Below, in pieces: positions 21,366 through 30,690 of a stretch of DNA of 38,611 bases. Both the position numbers and the translations under genes were made by a program. Position 1 is the first letter of the stretch. Every line of letters begins with the position of its first letter. The notes beneath the pieces are model-generated. The model was not told where the DNA came from, did not search any database, and saw nothing but the letters and a program-made list of their open reading frames with translations. This DNA is from Acidobacteriota bacterium (GTDB taxonomy: Bacteria; Acidobacteriota; Blastocatellia; Pyrinomonadales; Pyrinomonadaceae), in contig JAIVJI010000093.1 in the NCBI GenBank assembly GCA_020200135.1, positions 1 to 38,611 of the forward strand. Direction: 5' to 3'.

Positions 21366-23408
21366 ATGAAAAAAATATCCTTACTCATCCTCATCGCCGC
21401 GCTCCTTTCGGCCGCCAGTCTTTTTTTAGTAGAGACTAGCAGAGCGCAAACGGAGCCGGAAGCCGCACGGCTCTTCGACTTCATCGGCGCGGAAAAGTCC
21501 GTCAGTCAGGCGACGGCCCACACACCCGTCTCGCCGGCCGAGGTGCGCGAGCGCGAGATACGAGTCAACTTCGCCGACCTCACCTCCCCGGCCGCGAAAG
21601 AGCTGAGCTTCCAACTGCTCGACGGGAAGTCTTACACGGCCGTCCGGAGCGAGTCGGAAGGCTTCGACGCCTTCGCCGACGGCGGGATGGCCTGGCGCGG
21701 AAAGATAAACGGCCCGGACGGCTGGAGCGGCGACGTGACGCTCACCGTCAAGGGGCAGGCCATGTCAGGGCTCATCTACTCCCCCGACGCCGTCTACGAG
21801 ATCATCCCGCAGGGGGATTTCAGACACCTCCTCGTCGAGTTAGACCAGGACCTTTTCCCCGCGTGCGCCGGGGCGCTCCCACAGAGGCCGGCCTCGGAGA
21901 CCGCGGAGGAGGACGCCGGGAGGGCGTCGGCCGTCACGACCGCCGCCGCCGCGGACGACGGGAGCCTCATCGACGTGCTGGTCGTCTACACATCGAACGT
22001 GCGCTCGGCGCTCGGCGGCACGACGCAGGCCCAGACCTTCGCACAGCAATCCATCAACAGCACCAACACGGCCTACATCAACAGCGGCATCACCCCGCGC
22101 GTGCGGCTGGTCGGGACGATGGAGGCCAGCTATACCGAGGCCGGGACACTGGACGCGGCGCTCAAGTGGGTTGACGACAACTCGGCGGTCGCCACCGCGC
22201 GCAACACCGTCAAGGCCGACATGGTGGCGCTCATCATCGAAAACGCCAGCGACGGCTGCGGCCTCGCTTACGTCATGCGCTCGGTCGGGCCGGGTTTCTC
22301 CGGCAGCGCCTTCTCCGCCACGGCGCGCGGCTGCGCCGTCGGCAACCTCAGTTTCGCGCACGAGCTGGGGCACAACGAGGGCTGCGAACACAACCCCGAG
22401 AACGGCGCGCCCGCCAGCTCGGCCTCTTACCCCTACGCCTTCGGGCACTACGTCGACGGCTCGTTCCGCACGGTCATGTCCTACGAGAACCCGTGCCTGT
22501 TCGGCTGCAACCGCGTGGCCTACTTCTCCAACCCCTCGGTCACCTTCAACGGCCTACCGACCGGCATCACCAACCAGCGCGACAACCGCCGCGTCATCAA
22601 CAACTCGGCGCTGACCATCTCGCAATTCCGCGACAGCGGCGGCGGCGGGACAGGGGGCGGCCCCGCTAACAACAACTTCGCCAGCGCGCAGGTCATCAGC
22701 GGCAACTCGGGCGTCACCTCGGGCAGCAACGTCGGCGCGACGAAGGAGGCCGGGGAGCCCAACCACGCGGGCAACTCCGGCGGCGCGTCGGTGTGGTTCC
22801 AGTGGCAGGCCCCCGCGACCGGCACCGCCACCTTCACCACGGCGGGCAGCGGCTTCGACACGCTCCTCGGCGTCTACACCGGCGGCAGCGTCGGCGCCCT
22901 GACACTGATTTCGAGCAACGACGACGCGGCCGGCGTCCTGACGAGCAGCGTCGTCTTCAACGCCACGGCGGGGACGACCTACCGCATCGCCGTCGACGGC
23001 TTCGGCGGCGCGACCGGGGGCGTGACGCTCAACTGGAACAACGTCCCGCCCTCCCCGGCCAACGACAACTTCGCCAGCGCGCAGGTCATCACCGGGAGCA
23101 TCGGCACCGTCCTCGGCACCAACGCCGCGGCGACCAAGGAGGCGGGAGAGCCCGCCCACGGGGGCAACTCCGGCGGCGCGTCGGTGTGGTACCGCTGGCA
23201 GGCGCCTTCGAGCGGGAGCGTGACGATAACCACGGCGGGCAGCGGCTTCGACACGCTCCTCGGCGTCTACACCGGGAGCAGCGTCGGCGCCCTGACCCTC
23301 ATCGCGGGCAACGACGACGACCTCACGTTAAGCTCGCTGACGAGCCGCGTCACGTTCAACGCCGTCGGCGGGACGACCTACCGCGCGGCACGGGTAACGG
23401 CACGCTGA
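21366..23408 (+). CDS. Secreted metzincin metalloprotease, N-terminal part (frame broken)
   Basis: Signal peptide [20 protein letters not shown] (cleavage near SRAQT), a propeptide to about residue 195, then a metzincin catalytic domain. The zinc site is [11 protein letters not shown] (332-342), matching HExxHxxGxxH, with a Met-turn at M371 in VMSYENP. The region [20 protein letters not shown] resembles reprolysin-like peptidyl-Asp metalloproteases. From about 437 come two tandem 131-residue beta-sandwich repeats (NNFASAQVI ... [12 protein letters not shown] ... [13 protein letters not shown]). The second is cut at TTYR, where the frame runs into AARVTAR and a stop at 23406-23408. The downstream BACON, Calx-beta and DUF4214 parts lie in another frame. 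The catalytic unit itself is intact and could be secreted. Confidence 0.85.
   Translation: MKKISLLILIAALLSAASLFLVETSRAQTEPEAARLFDFIGAEKSVSQATAHTPVSPAEVREREIRVNFADLTSPAAKELSFQLLDGKSYTAVRSESEGFDAFADGGMAWRGKINGPDGWSGDVTLTVKGQAMSGLIYSPDAVYEIIPQGDFRHLLVELDQDLFPACAGALPQRPASETAEEDAGRASAVTTAAAADDGSLIDVLVVYTSNVRSALGGTTQAQTFAQQSINSTNTAYINSGITPRVRLVGTMEASYTEAGTLDAALKWVDDNSAVATARNTVKADMVALIIENASDGCGLAYVMRSVGPGFSGSAFSATARGCAVGNLSFAHELGHNEGCEHNPENGAPASSASYPYAFGHYVDGSFRTVMSYENPCLFGCNRVAYFSNPSVTFNGLPTGITNQRDNRRVINNSALTISQFRDSGGGGTGGGPANNNFASAQVISGNSGVTSGSNVGATKEAGEPNHAGNSGGASVWFQWQAPATGTATFTTAGSGFDTLLGVYTGGSVGALTLISSNDDAAGVLTSSVVFNATAGTTYRIAVDGFGGATGGVTLNWNNVPPSPANDNFASAQVITGSIGTVLGTNAAATKEAGEPAHGGNSGGASVWYRWQAPSSGSVTITTAGSGFDTLLGVYTGSSVGALTLIAGNDDDLTLSSLTSRVTFNAVGGTTYRAARVTAR
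22674..23385 (+). repeat. Tandem 393-nt direct repeat (131-aa domain) in the metzincin gene
   Basis: Copy 1 starts at 22674 and copy 2 at 23067, each with AACTTCGCCAGCGCGCAGG. Further near-identical blocks occur at the same 393-nt offset (GGCGGCGCGTCGGTGTGGT, GGCAGCGGCTTCGACACGC). Copy 2 is truncated near 23385 at the frame break. Confidence 0.85.
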
Positions 23409-24910
23409 GCTTCTCGGCCGCCGCCAACCCGAACACAACGCAGCGCACCGGCACGATCACCGTCGCCGGCAGCACCTACACCGTCACGCAGGGCGCGGCC
23501 CCCTGCAACTATCAGATATCGCCGACCTCGCAGTCCTTCACCGCCGCCGCCGGGACGGGCAGCGTCACTGTGACGGCCACCGCCGGGTGCGCCTGGGCCG
23601 CCGCGAGCAACAGCAGTTTCGTGTCGGTCACGGCCGGCGCTTCGGGCACCGGCAACGGGACGGTGAGCTACTCCGTCGCGGCCAACGCGACCGCCTCGCC
23701 GCGCTCGGGCACGATAACCGTCGCGGGGCAGACGTTCACCGCGAGCCAGGCCGCCAACACCGCCTCGTCCGTGCAGCTCGGCGCGGCCACCTTCGGCGTG
23801 AACGAGTCGGCGCGGAAGGTCCTCGTCAACGTGACGCGGACCGGCAACACCTCGGCCGCCGCCGCCGTGAACTACGCGACCGCCGACGGGACGGCGAGCC
23901 GGCTGAGGGACTACACGCAGACGCTCGGGACGCTCGTCTTCGCCCCCGGCGAGACGCTGAAGACCGTGACGGTCTTCGTCACCAACGACGTGTTCGCGGA
24001 GTCGGCCGAGACCTTCACGTTCGCGCTCTCGGGCGCGTCGGGCGCGACGCTCGGCTCGCCCGGCTCGGCGACCGTGACCATCACCAGCGACGACGCGACG
24101 ACGGGCGCCAACCCGGTCGGCGACACGGCCTTCAGCGCCGACTTCTTCGTCCGGCAGCACTACGTCGATTTCCTCAACCGCGAGGCCGACGCCCTCGGAC
24201 TCGCCCACTGGACGAACGAGATAACGCAGTGCGGCTCTAACATACAGTGCCGCGACGTGAGGCGCATCAACACGTCGGCGGCCTTCTTCCTGTCGATAGA
24301 GTTCCAGGAGACCGGCTACCTCGTCTACAGGCTCTACAAGTCCGCGTACGGCGACGCGACCTCGGCGGGTGTCGCCGGCACGGTGCCGGTCGTGCGGCTG
24401 GGCGAGTTCCTCCCCGACACGCAGCGCATCGGTCGGGGCGTCGTCGTCGGGGCGCTCGGCTGGCCGGCGCTGCTCGAAACCAACAAGCAGGCGTTCGCGC
24501 TGGAGTTCGTCCAGCGTCCGCGCTTCCTCGCGGCCTTCCCCGTGTCGATGACGCCCGCGCAGTTCGTCGACAAGCTCCGCCTGAACACCGGCTCCGCGCT
24601 CACGCAGGCGGAGCGCGACCTGCTGGTCTTCGAGCTGGCGGCGAACAACACGACTTCGGGGCGCGCCTCCGTGCTCCGCAGGGTCGCCGAGGACGCGACA
24701 CTCCAGGCGGGCGAGACCAACCGCGCCTTCGTCCTGATGCAGTATTACGGCTACCTGCGCCGCAACCCCGATGACTCGCCCGACTCGAACTTCGCGGGCT
24801 GGAAGTTCTGGCTCGACAAGCTGAATCAGTTCGGCGGGAACTACGTCGCGGCCGAGATGGTCAACGCTTTCATCACCTCGTCCGAGTACCGCGGCCGCTT
24901 CGGCCCGTGA
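23384..24910 (+). CDS. Metzincin protein C-terminal part: BACON, Calx-beta and DUF4214 domains (shifted frame)
   Basis: 508 residues continuing the secreted protease in another frame; coordinates begin where that frame becomes meaningful ([16 protein letters not shown]). It starts inside a truncated BACON domain ([13 protein letters not shown]), followed by a full BACON (about 43-125, [20 protein letters not shown] ... [13 protein letters not shown]). Next is a Calx-beta domain ([16 protein letters not shown] ... [15 protein letters not shown] ... TVTITSDD), and finally a DUF4214 region of about 250 residues ([50 protein letters not shown]). Such tails are typical of large secreted proteins in Acidobacteriota and probably bind carbohydrate or the cell surface. 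It has no start codon of its own, so it is either unexpressed or joined in the true genome. Confidence 0.82.
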   Translation, partial: RGTGNGTLSFSAAANPNTTQRTGTITVAGSTYTVTQGAAPCNYQISPTSQSFTAAAGTGSVTVTATAGCAWAAASNSSFVSVTAGASGTGNGTVSYSVAANATASPRSGTITVAGQTFTASQAANTASSVQLGAATFGVNESARKVLVNVTRTGNTSAAAAVNYATADGTASRLRDYTQTLGTLVFAPGETLKTVTVFVTNDVFAESAETFTFALSGASGATLGSPGSATVTITSDDATTGANPVGDTAFSADFFVRQHYVDFLNREADALGLAHWTNEITQCGSNIQCRDVRRINTSAAFFLSIEFQETGYLVYRLYKSAYGDATSAGVAGTVPVVRLGEFLPDTQRIGRGVVVGALGWPALLETNKQAFALEFVQRPRFLAAFPVSMTPAQFVDKLRLNTGSALTQAERDLLVFELAANNTTSGRASVLRRVAEDATLQAGETNRAFVLMQYYGYLRRNPDDSPDSNFAGWKFWLDKLNQFGGNYVAAEMVNAFITSSEYRGRFGP

Positions 24911-24949
24911 CGCCTCGCTTCGGCCCGAGACGCGCGCTCCAGTCCGCAG

Positions 24950-24980
24950 GCCCGGACGGTCAAGCTAGGACCGTCCGGGC
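24950..24980 (+). terminator. Intrinsic terminator after the metzincin gene
   Basis: A perfect 12-bp stem, GCCCGGACGGTC (24950-24961) with GACCGTCCGGGC (24969-24980), has a 7-nt loop and is followed by TCTTTTCTT. Confidence 0.9.
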
Positions 24981-24987
24981 TCTTTTC

Positions 24988-25017
24988 TTGACACCCGCCG
25001 GAGGCGCACCTTACACT
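24988..25017 (+). promoter_or_regulatory. Candidate sigma70 promoter for mdh
   Basis: TTGACA (24988-24993) is followed 17-18 nt later by TTACAC/TACACT (25011-25017). It starts in the T-tract of the preceding terminator and is about 170 nt from the mdh ATG. Confidence 0.45.
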
Positions 25018-25186
25018 CGCGCTCTTCCAACACCGACAAGTGTGCGCGCCGTGACGGGCGCACCGGCTGCGGCGGCGTGACACAGCGTCGGGCGTCAATT
25101 TATGCCTTTATTCTTCGCCCGGCGGGACGCGGGCGGGCGCTCTACTGAAACCGAAAGTTTAAGAGGCGAAAGGAAAAGAGAGAGAG

Positions 25187-26122
25187 ATGGGCAAGCGAAA
25201 CAAGGTCACGGTGGTCGGCGCCGGCAACGTCGGCGCGACCGCCGCACACTGGCTGGCGAGCAAGGAGATGGGCGACGTCGTGCTCGTGGACATCGTCGAG
25301 GGGATGCCGCAGGGCAAGGCGCTCGACCTGGCGCAGGCCGCGCCGATCGAGGGGTTCGACTCCGCGCTCGTCGGCTCGACCAACGACTACGCGCTGACGG
25401 CCGGCTCCGACGTCGTCATCATCACCTCGGGGCTGCCGCGCAAGCCCGGCATGAGCCGCGACGACCTCCTGAAGACCAACGCCGGCATCGTGTCGAGCGT
25501 CGTGGACGAGGTCGTCAAGCACTCGCCCGACTCCATCCTCATCATCGTCTCGAACCCGCTCGACGCGATGTGCCAGGTGGCGCTCAAGCGCTCGGGCTTC
25601 CCCAAGCACCGCGTCATCGGCATGGCGGGCGTGCTCGACTCGGCGCGGATGCGCTGCTTCCTCGCCGAGGCGCTCGACGTCTCGGTCGAGAACGTCACGG
25701 CCTTCGTCCTCGGCGGGCACGGCGACACGATGGTGCCGCTGCCGCGCTACTCGACGTGCGCCGGCATCCCCGTCACCGAGTTGCTGCCGAAAGACCAGCT
25801 CGACGCCATCGTCAAGCGCACCGCCAACGGCGGCGCCGAGATCGTCGGGCTGCTCAAGACCGGCTCGGCCTACTACGCGCCGTCGGCCGCGGCGGTCGAG
25901 ATGACCGAGGCGATACTCAAAGACAAGAAGAAAATCCTGCCCTGCGCCGCCTACCTCCAGGGCGAGTACGGCATCAACGACCTCTACGTCGGCGTCCCCT
26001 GCAAGCTCGGCGCGCGCGGGCTGGAGCAGATCATCGAGATCAACCTGACGGCCGAGGAGCGCATCGCGCTCCAGAAGAGCGCCGCCTCGGTGCAGGAACT
26101 CGTCAACGTACTCGGCATCTGA
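25187..26122 (+). CDS. mdh: Malate dehydrogenase (LDH-like type)
   Basis: A 311-residue NAD-dependent malate dehydrogenase of the LDH-like, typically tetrameric class, converting malate and oxaloacetate. NAD-binding [10 protein letters not shown] is at 9-18 with Asp35 selecting NAD over NADP. Arg85 in LPRKPGMSR marks it as MDH rather than LDH, with Arg91 binding the substrate. Asn123 is in VSNPLDAM, Asp151/Arg154 in VLDSARMR, and the catalytic His178 in GGHGDTMVP. It starts at ATG 25187 behind a purine-rich ribosome site (AAGAGAGAGAG). It acts in the same TCA segment as the sdh operon 7 kb upstream but has its own promoter and terminator. Confidence 0.96.
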   Translation: MGKRNKVTVVGAGNVGATAAHWLASKEMGDVVLVDIVEGMPQGKALDLAQAAPIEGFDSALVGSTNDYALTAGSDVVIITSGLPRKPGMSRDDLLKTNAGIVSSVVDEVVKHSPDSILIIVSNPLDAMCQVALKRSGFPKHRVIGMAGVLDSARMRCFLAEALDVSVENVTAFVLGGHGDTMVPLPRYSTCAGIPVTELLPKDQLDAIVKRTANGGAEIVGLLKTGSAYYAPSAAAVEMTEAILKDKKKILPCAAYLQGEYGINDLYVGVPCKLGARGLEQIIEINLTAEERIALQKSAASVQELVNVLGI

Positions 26123-26150
26123 GGCGGCCGGAAGCCACAAGTCGAAGGTT

Positions 26151-26192
26151 CAAAGCTCGGGGTCTGGCGCGCACGCCGCCGCCCGAGCTTTG
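26151..26192 (+). terminator. Possible terminator after mdh
   Basis: CAAAGCTCGGG (26151-26161) pairs perfectly with CCCGAGCTTTG (26182-26192) across a 20-nt loop and is followed by GGCCTTTCGTTT. The T-tract is modest. Confidence 0.5.
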
Positions 26193-26219
26193 GGCCTTTC
26201 GTTTACCACGGAGCGCAGG

Positions 26220-28910
26220 GTGAACATCATCAAGTCGAAGCTCGCCGTCGCGCTGTGCCTCCCCCTCCTCTTCGCGCCGGGCGCGGCCGCGCGCGCGCGG
26301 CAGTCGGCGCCGGCGCTCGTCCCGAAGTTCCCGCTGCCGCAGAGCGGACTCCGGCTCGAACGCCGGACGAGACCCGGCGCGTTTCTCGACGTGCTCGGGC
26401 GCAAGTCTGCGGTCTTCGGCTACGAGCACCGCCGGCTCGAAGCGTGGGCTTACCCCGTCCAGCTTCTCGACCAGTTCGAGCTCGCCTTCCGGGTCGAAGG
26501 CTACCCGCGCGAATTCCGCGGCGCCGACGTGGCCGCCTCAATCGACGTGCGGCCGGAGTCTACGACGGTCACCTACTCACACGCCGCCTTCACCGTCCGC
26601 CAGATAATCTTCGCGCCGCTCGACGAGCCGGGCGTCGTCATGCTGCTCGACGTCGACTCGGCGCTGCCCCTCACGGTCGTCGCGCGCTTCCGCCCGCGGC
26701 TGCGTCTGATGTGGCCGGCCGGCTCGGCGACCCCGTCGCTCTCGTGGGACGAGAGCCAGCGCGCCTACTTCATCTGGGAGGAGACCGGGCGCTTCGCGGG
26801 CGTCGTCGGGAGCCCGGCCGCGCTCGACGTGTCGCTCATGCCCTACCATGAGGAGCCGAGCGACACGCCCCTCGAATTCCTTCTGAAAGTGCCGGCCGGC
26901 GAGTTGAAGACAAACTTCGTCCCCGTCGTCATCGCCGGGAGCGTGAAGGGGCGCGAGGACGCGCGCGCCACCTACGCGCGGCTGCTCGCCGGCGCGCGGG
27001 CGCTCTACGAAAAGAACGTCGCGCACTACCGCGCGCTGCTCGAAGAGACGACCGGCCTCTCGACGCCGGACGCGCGCGTCAACGAGGCGTACGCCTGGGC
27101 CAAGGTCGGCATCGACAAGGGCTTCGTCGAGAACCCACTGCTCGGGCGCGGGCTGGTCGCGGGGTTCCGCACGGCCGGCGAGTCCGAGCGCCCCGGCTTC
27201 GCGTGGTTCTTCGGGCGCGACGCGCTCTGGACGGCGCTCGCGCTCGACTCTTACGGCGACCTCGCGGGGGCGCGCGCCGCGCTCGACTTCCTCAAAAAAT
27301 TCCAGCGCGCCGACGGCAAAATCCCGCACGAGATTTCGCAGAGCGCCTCGCTCGTGCCGTGGTTCACGGACTTCCCTTACCCCTGGGCGAGCGCCGACGC
27401 CACGCCGCTCTACGTCATCGCGCACGCAGACCTCGCGCGGACGGGCGGCGACCTCGCGTACCTGCGCGCCAGTTGGGGCTCCATCCTCAAAGCCTACCGC
27501 TTCACGCGCGCGACCGACACCGACGGCGACGGGCTCATCGAGAACACGCAGTTCGGCCACGGCTGGGTCGAGGGCGGCGCGCTCTACCCGCCGCACGAAG
27601 AGATTTACATGCAGGGGCTGTGGGTCGAGGCGCTCGGCTGCGTCGAGGAGATGGCCGAGGCTCTCGATGACGAGAAGCTCGCCGATGAGGCGCGCGAGAC
27701 GGCCGAGCGCACCGCGCGCGCCGTCGAGCAGACCTACTGGCTCGACGGGCGCGGCTTCTACGCCTACGCCACCAACACGCCGCGCGCCGGGCCGCGTCAG
27801 GCGGAGCCCGGCCCCAACCGCGCCGCGCGGCAGCAGCGCATGAACGAGATAGACAAGTCGAAGCTCTACGACGAAGACACGGTGCTGCCCGCCGTCCCGC
27901 TCTGGTTCGAGGTGCTCGAAGACGCGCGCGCGCAAAGTCAGATAGACCACCTCGGGAGCGCGCGCGTGGCGACCGACTGGGGCGCGCGCATCCTCTCTGA
28001 CGACAGCCGGCTCTACGACCCGCTCTCGTACCACCACGGCTCCGTCTGGCCTCTCTTCACCGGCTGGGCCTCGTTGGGCGCCTACCGCTACGGCCGACCG
28101 CACGTCGGGCTTCAGGCTTTGATGTCGAACGTGCTGCTCAGGCGCCAGTGGGCGCTCGGGTACGTGACCGAGCTTCTGTCGGGAGACTTCAACGCGCCCT
28201 TCGGCCGCTCCTCGCACCACCAGGTCTGGTCCGAGGCGATGACGTTGACGCCGCTCGTGCGCGGGCTGCTCGGCATCGAGGTCTCCGACTTCGGCCGCAC
28301 GGTCGGATTCGCCCCGCAGCTTCCGGCCGACTGGCCTTCTGTCGAAGTGCGCCGCCTGAGGGCCGGCGCGAACACGTTCGACCTCTCGCTCGCGCGCGGC
28401 GGCGGCCAGATGTCCATCAAGCTCCGCCCCGGCAAAGGAGAGACGAAGACGGGCGCGACCTTCCGTTTCGCGCCCGCGTTCCCGCTCGACGCGCGCGTGC
28501 GCACGGTGCGCGTGGACGGCCGCTCGGTGGCTTTCAGCGTCGAGCGCGTGGGCGACGTGCAGACGGCCGAGTTCGCCGTCGAGGTGCGCCGCCCCGTCGA
28601 GGTGCGTGTCACGTACGAAGAGGGCTCGGACGTTTACGTCCCCTTCGGGCCGCCCGCGCCGGGCGCGCGCAGCGAGTCACTGCGCGTCCTGCGCTCGACC
28701 GCCGAGTCGGGCGCGCTCCGCCTCCTGCTCGAAGGACTCGGCGGGCGCACCTACACGCTGCGCCTCAAGACCCCGCACTCCGCCGGCGACGGCGACGGCT
28801 TCGAGGCCACGCGCGTCGGCGCCGACGAGTACCGCATCGAAGTCGCCTTCGACCCCGCCGCCCCCGGCTACGCGCGCCGCGAGGTCGTCGTCCCGCTCGG
28901 CCGGCGCTGA
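26220..28910 (+). CDS. Secreted glycogen-debranching-like (amylo-alpha-1,6-glucosidase) glycoside hydrolase
   Basis: An 896-residue protein. GTG 26220 gives the signal peptide VNIIKSKLAVALCLPLLFAP, cleaved near AAARARQ; a TTG at 26190 would spoil it. Residues about 40-270 are an N-terminal beta-sandwich. About 280-700 form the (alpha/alpha)6 barrel of the GDB1/COG3408 group: PGFAWFFGRDALWTALALDS, DGKIPHEISQS, DTDGDGLIENTQFGHGWVEG, LYDEDTVLPAVPLWFE, and LSYHHGSVWPLFTGWASLGA. A C-terminal beta-domain follows. It should attack alpha-glucans or related sugars outside the cytoplasm, unlike the usual cytosolic debranching enzymes. The exact linkage cannot be read from sequence. It lies downstream of mdh with no obvious promoter of its own seen. 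Confidence 0.8.
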   Translation: MNIIKSKLAVALCLPLLFAPGAAARARQSAPALVPKFPLPQSGLRLERRTRPGAFLDVLGRKSAVFGYEHRRLEAWAYPVQLLDQFELAFRVEGYPREFRGADVAASIDVRPESTTVTYSHAAFTVRQIIFAPLDEPGVVMLLDVDSALPLTVVARFRPRLRLMWPAGSATPSLSWDESQRAYFIWEETGRFAGVVGSPAALDVSLMPYHEEPSDTPLEFLLKVPAGELKTNFVPVVIAGSVKGREDARATYARLLAGARALYEKNVAHYRALLEETTGLSTPDARVNEAYAWAKVGIDKGFVENPLLGRGLVAGFRTAGESERPGFAWFFGRDALWTALALDSYGDLAGARAALDFLKKFQRADGKIPHEISQSASLVPWFTDFPYPWASADATPLYVIAHADLARTGGDLAYLRASWGSILKAYRFTRATDTDGDGLIENTQFGHGWVEGGALYPPHEEIYMQGLWVEALGCVEEMAEALDDEKLADEARETAERTARAVEQTYWLDGRGFYAYATNTPRAGPRQAEPGPNRAARQQRMNEIDKSKLYDEDTVLPAVPLWFEVLEDARAQSQIDHLGSARVATDWGARILSDDSRLYDPLSYHHGSVWPLFTGWASLGAYRYGRPHVGLQALMSNVLLRRQWALGYVTELLSGDFNAPFGRSSHHQVWSEAMTLTPLVRGLLGIEVSDFGRTVGFAPQLPADWPSVEVRRLRAGANTFDLSLARGGGQMSIKLRPGKGETKTGATFRFAPAFPLDARVRTVRVDGRSVAFSVERVGDVQTAEFAVEVRRPVEVRVTYEEGSDVYVPFGPPAPGARSESLRVLRSTAESGALRLLLEGLGGRTYTLRLKTPHSAGDGDGFEATRVGADEYRIEVAFDPAAPGYARREVVVPLGRR

Positions 28911-28941
28911 GCAGTGTGCGCCGGCCGCACCTCGCTCACGG

Positions 28942-28971
28942 TTCAACCTTTTCGGCCGCCCGTGGCATAAT
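28942..28971 (+). promoter_or_regulatory. Candidate promoter for the UDG pair
   Basis: TTCAAC (28942-28947) and CATAAT (28966-28971) are 18 nt apart, ending 15 nt before ATG 28987. This would give a very short leader with no clear ribosome site. Confidence 0.35.
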
Positions 28972-28986
28972 GCGTTTCGTAACCAA

Positions 28987-29994
28987 ATGAATGATGAGTC
29001 GCAGGCGAGGGAGACTTTGAAGTCTCTGGCGGAGGACGTGGCCGAGGCCGCCTCGTACCTGCGCGAGCTGGGCGTCGAAGGGCTGGAAGGCTTGAGCGCG
29101 GAGGCGTTCGCGCAGACCGCGCCGGCGCGCGACGAGACGCGAAAGGCGCCCGCGCAGATGCCGCCCGCCCTCAAGCGGAACGCGAGCGCCGAGCGGCCGC
29201 TTCCTCCGCCGCCGCCACCGAGAACTCTCCCCCCGCCGCCCCCTCAAACGAGTCAGGCCGCGAGGCCACAGGCGATCACCGATGCCGAGTCGCCCGACAT
29301 CCCCTACCAGGCGGATCACATGCCCAAGCGACCCGTCCGCAAGCCTTCACCCGACCCGCCCGCGCCGCGCGAGACGCTCTTCGGCGACATCACGCCGCAG
29401 GACGAGCTGAGCCTCGGCCGCCCCGGCGAGACCTTCGAGGACATACGCGCCGACGTGGGCGAGTGCGTCCGCTGCCCCCTGCACCAGGGTCGCACGAACA
29501 TCGTCCACACCGAGGGGCAGGCGGCCGCGCGCCTGATGTTCGTCGGCGAGGCGCCGGGCGCCGACGAGGACGCGAGCGGAAGACCCTTCGTCGGCCGCGC
29601 CGGCCAGCTCCTCAATAAAATTATCGAGGCCATCGGCCTCAAGCGTGACGACGTGCTCATCGGCAACGTCAACCGCTGCCGCCCGCCCGGCAACCGCACG
29701 CCGACCACGGACGAGGCGCACACCTGCAAGCCCTTCCTCCTGCGCGAGATCAACATCGCCCGCCCGGACGTGATAGTCGTGCTCGGCAACACGGCGATGA
29801 AGAACCTGCTCGACACGAAGGAGGGCATCACGCGCCTGCGCGGCCAGTTTCAGGACTACCGCGGCATCAAGGTCATGCCCACCTTCCACCCGGCCTACCT
29901 GCTGCGCGACCCCTCGAAGAAGCGCGAGGTCTGGGACGACATGAAGAAAGTGCGCGACTACCTCAACGAGACGAAGGACCGGAAGCCCGAGTAG
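28987..29994 (+). CDS. Uracil-DNA glycosylase, family 4-like, with Fe-S cluster
   Basis: A 335-residue enzyme that removes uracil from DNA in base-excision repair. The catalytic domain begins near residue 148. Fe-S ligands are C160 and C163 (CVRCPLHQGRTN), C231 (NRCRPPGNRTP) and C247 (HTCKPFL). Motif A is GEAPGADEDASGRPFVGRAG (187-206) and motif B H301 in PTFHPAYLLRD. The N-terminal 145 residues are unusual: a short helical region (1-45), then a proline-rich linker (PLPPPPPPRTLPPPPP, 71-86) that probably tethers a partner-binding segment. ATG 28987 is the only sensible start; the frame upstream is shadow of the hydrolase gene. The stop is 10 nt before its paralog. Confidence 0.92.
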   Translation: MNDESQARETLKSLAEDVAEAASYLRELGVEGLEGLSAEAFAQTAPARDETRKAPAQMPPALKRNASAERPLPPPPPPRTLPPPPPQTSQAARPQAITDAESPDIPYQADHMPKRPVRKPSPDPPAPRETLFGDITPQDELSLGRPGETFEDIRADVGECVRCPLHQGRTNIVHTEGQAAARLMFVGEAPGADEDASGRPFVGRAGQLLNKIIEAIGLKRDDVLIGNVNRCRPPGNRTPTTDEAHTCKPFLLREINIARPDVIVVLGNTAMKNLLDTKEGITRLRGQFQDYRGIKVMPTFHPAYLLRDPSKKREVWDDMKKVRDYLNETKDRKPE

Positions 29995-30004
29995 ATTTTA
30001 AGGG

Positions 30005-30592
30005 ATGCAGGACTCACTCTTCAGCGCGCAGGCGCCCGAGTCGAAGGAGACGGTGGACGAGGTCAACGAAGAACTCCTCCGCCGCGCGAAGAGTCTGCCG
30101 CAGTTCAGGGAGCGCATCTTCATCTTCGGCGAGGGCAAGACGGGCGCGAAGGTCGCGGTCGTCGGAGAGTCGCCGGGCCCCCCGGACATCGAGTCGGGGC
30201 GCCCCTTCATGGGGCCCGCCGGGCTGATGCTCGAACGCATCCTCTCAAGTATCGGGCTGGCGCGCGCGGACTGCTACCTGACCAACGTCGTCAAGGTCAT
30301 CAGCCAGGGCGACGAGATCACGCCCGAGTGGCTTTCCCTCTTCACGCCGTACCTGCACCGCGAGCTGGCGGCCGCGCGGCCGCGCGTCGTCATCGCCTTC
30401 GGCAACACGCCGGCGCGGGCGCTCCTGCGCACCAAAAAACCCATCTCGCAGCTGCGCGGCGAGTTCCACGACTACGACGGGACGCCCCTCATGCCGACCT
30501 TCAACCCGGCCTACCTGCTCCGCGACCCGACCAAGAAGCGCGAGGTCTGGGAGGACATCAAGAAGGTCCGCGCGCTGCTCGCCTCCGGCTGA
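30005..30592 (+). CDS. UDG-superfamily paralog lacking Fe-S cysteines and motif-B histidine
   Basis: A 195-residue paralog of the preceding UDG with clearly the same fold: GESPGPPDIESGRPFMGPAG (54-73) for motif A, LTNVVKVISQGDE, VVIAFGNTPARALL, LRGEFHDYDGTPLMPTFNPA. By alignment to its neighbour, all four cluster ligands are gone (C231 aligns with V97, C247 with F113, and the N-terminal CxxC is missing); its only Cys is C90. Motif B reads FNPAYLL, so the active-site histidine is Asn167. It may still bind uracil DNA, act on another lesion, or regulate its partner. ATG 30005 has AAGGG directly against it, a poor spacing, so translation may depend on the upstream gene. Confidence 0.85.
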   Translation: MQDSLFSAQAPESKETVDEVNEELLRRAKSLPQFRERIFIFGEGKTGAKVAVVGESPGPPDIESGRPFMGPAGLMLERILSSIGLARADCYLTNVVKVISQGDEITPEWLSLFTPYLHRELAAARPRVVIAFGNTPARALLRTKKPISQLRGEFHDYDGTPLMPTFNPAYLLRDPTKKREVWEDIKKVRALLASG

Positions 30593-30643
30593 GACGATGC
30601 GCCGTCGGCCGAAGCCACAACAGAACATAAGCGAGACAAAAAA

Positions 30644-30672
30644 AGGGGCGGCGACACGGTGTCGCCGCCCCT
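30644..30672. terminator. Bidirectional terminator between UDG2 and the HYR/PxKF gene
   Basis: AGGGGCGGCGACAC (30644-30657) and GTGTCGCCGCCCCT (30659-30672) are perfect complements. An A-run on the left gives a strong U-tract for the minus strand; CTCCCCTTT follows on the plus strand. Confidence 0.88.
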
Positions 30673-30690
30673 CCCCTTTAGTCGGGTGGT

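Noticed and set aside
26577..28220. 547-residue minus-strand open frame opposite the glycoside hydrolase
   Set aside because: Antisense shadow of a strongly supported gene; no signal, domain or ribosome site.
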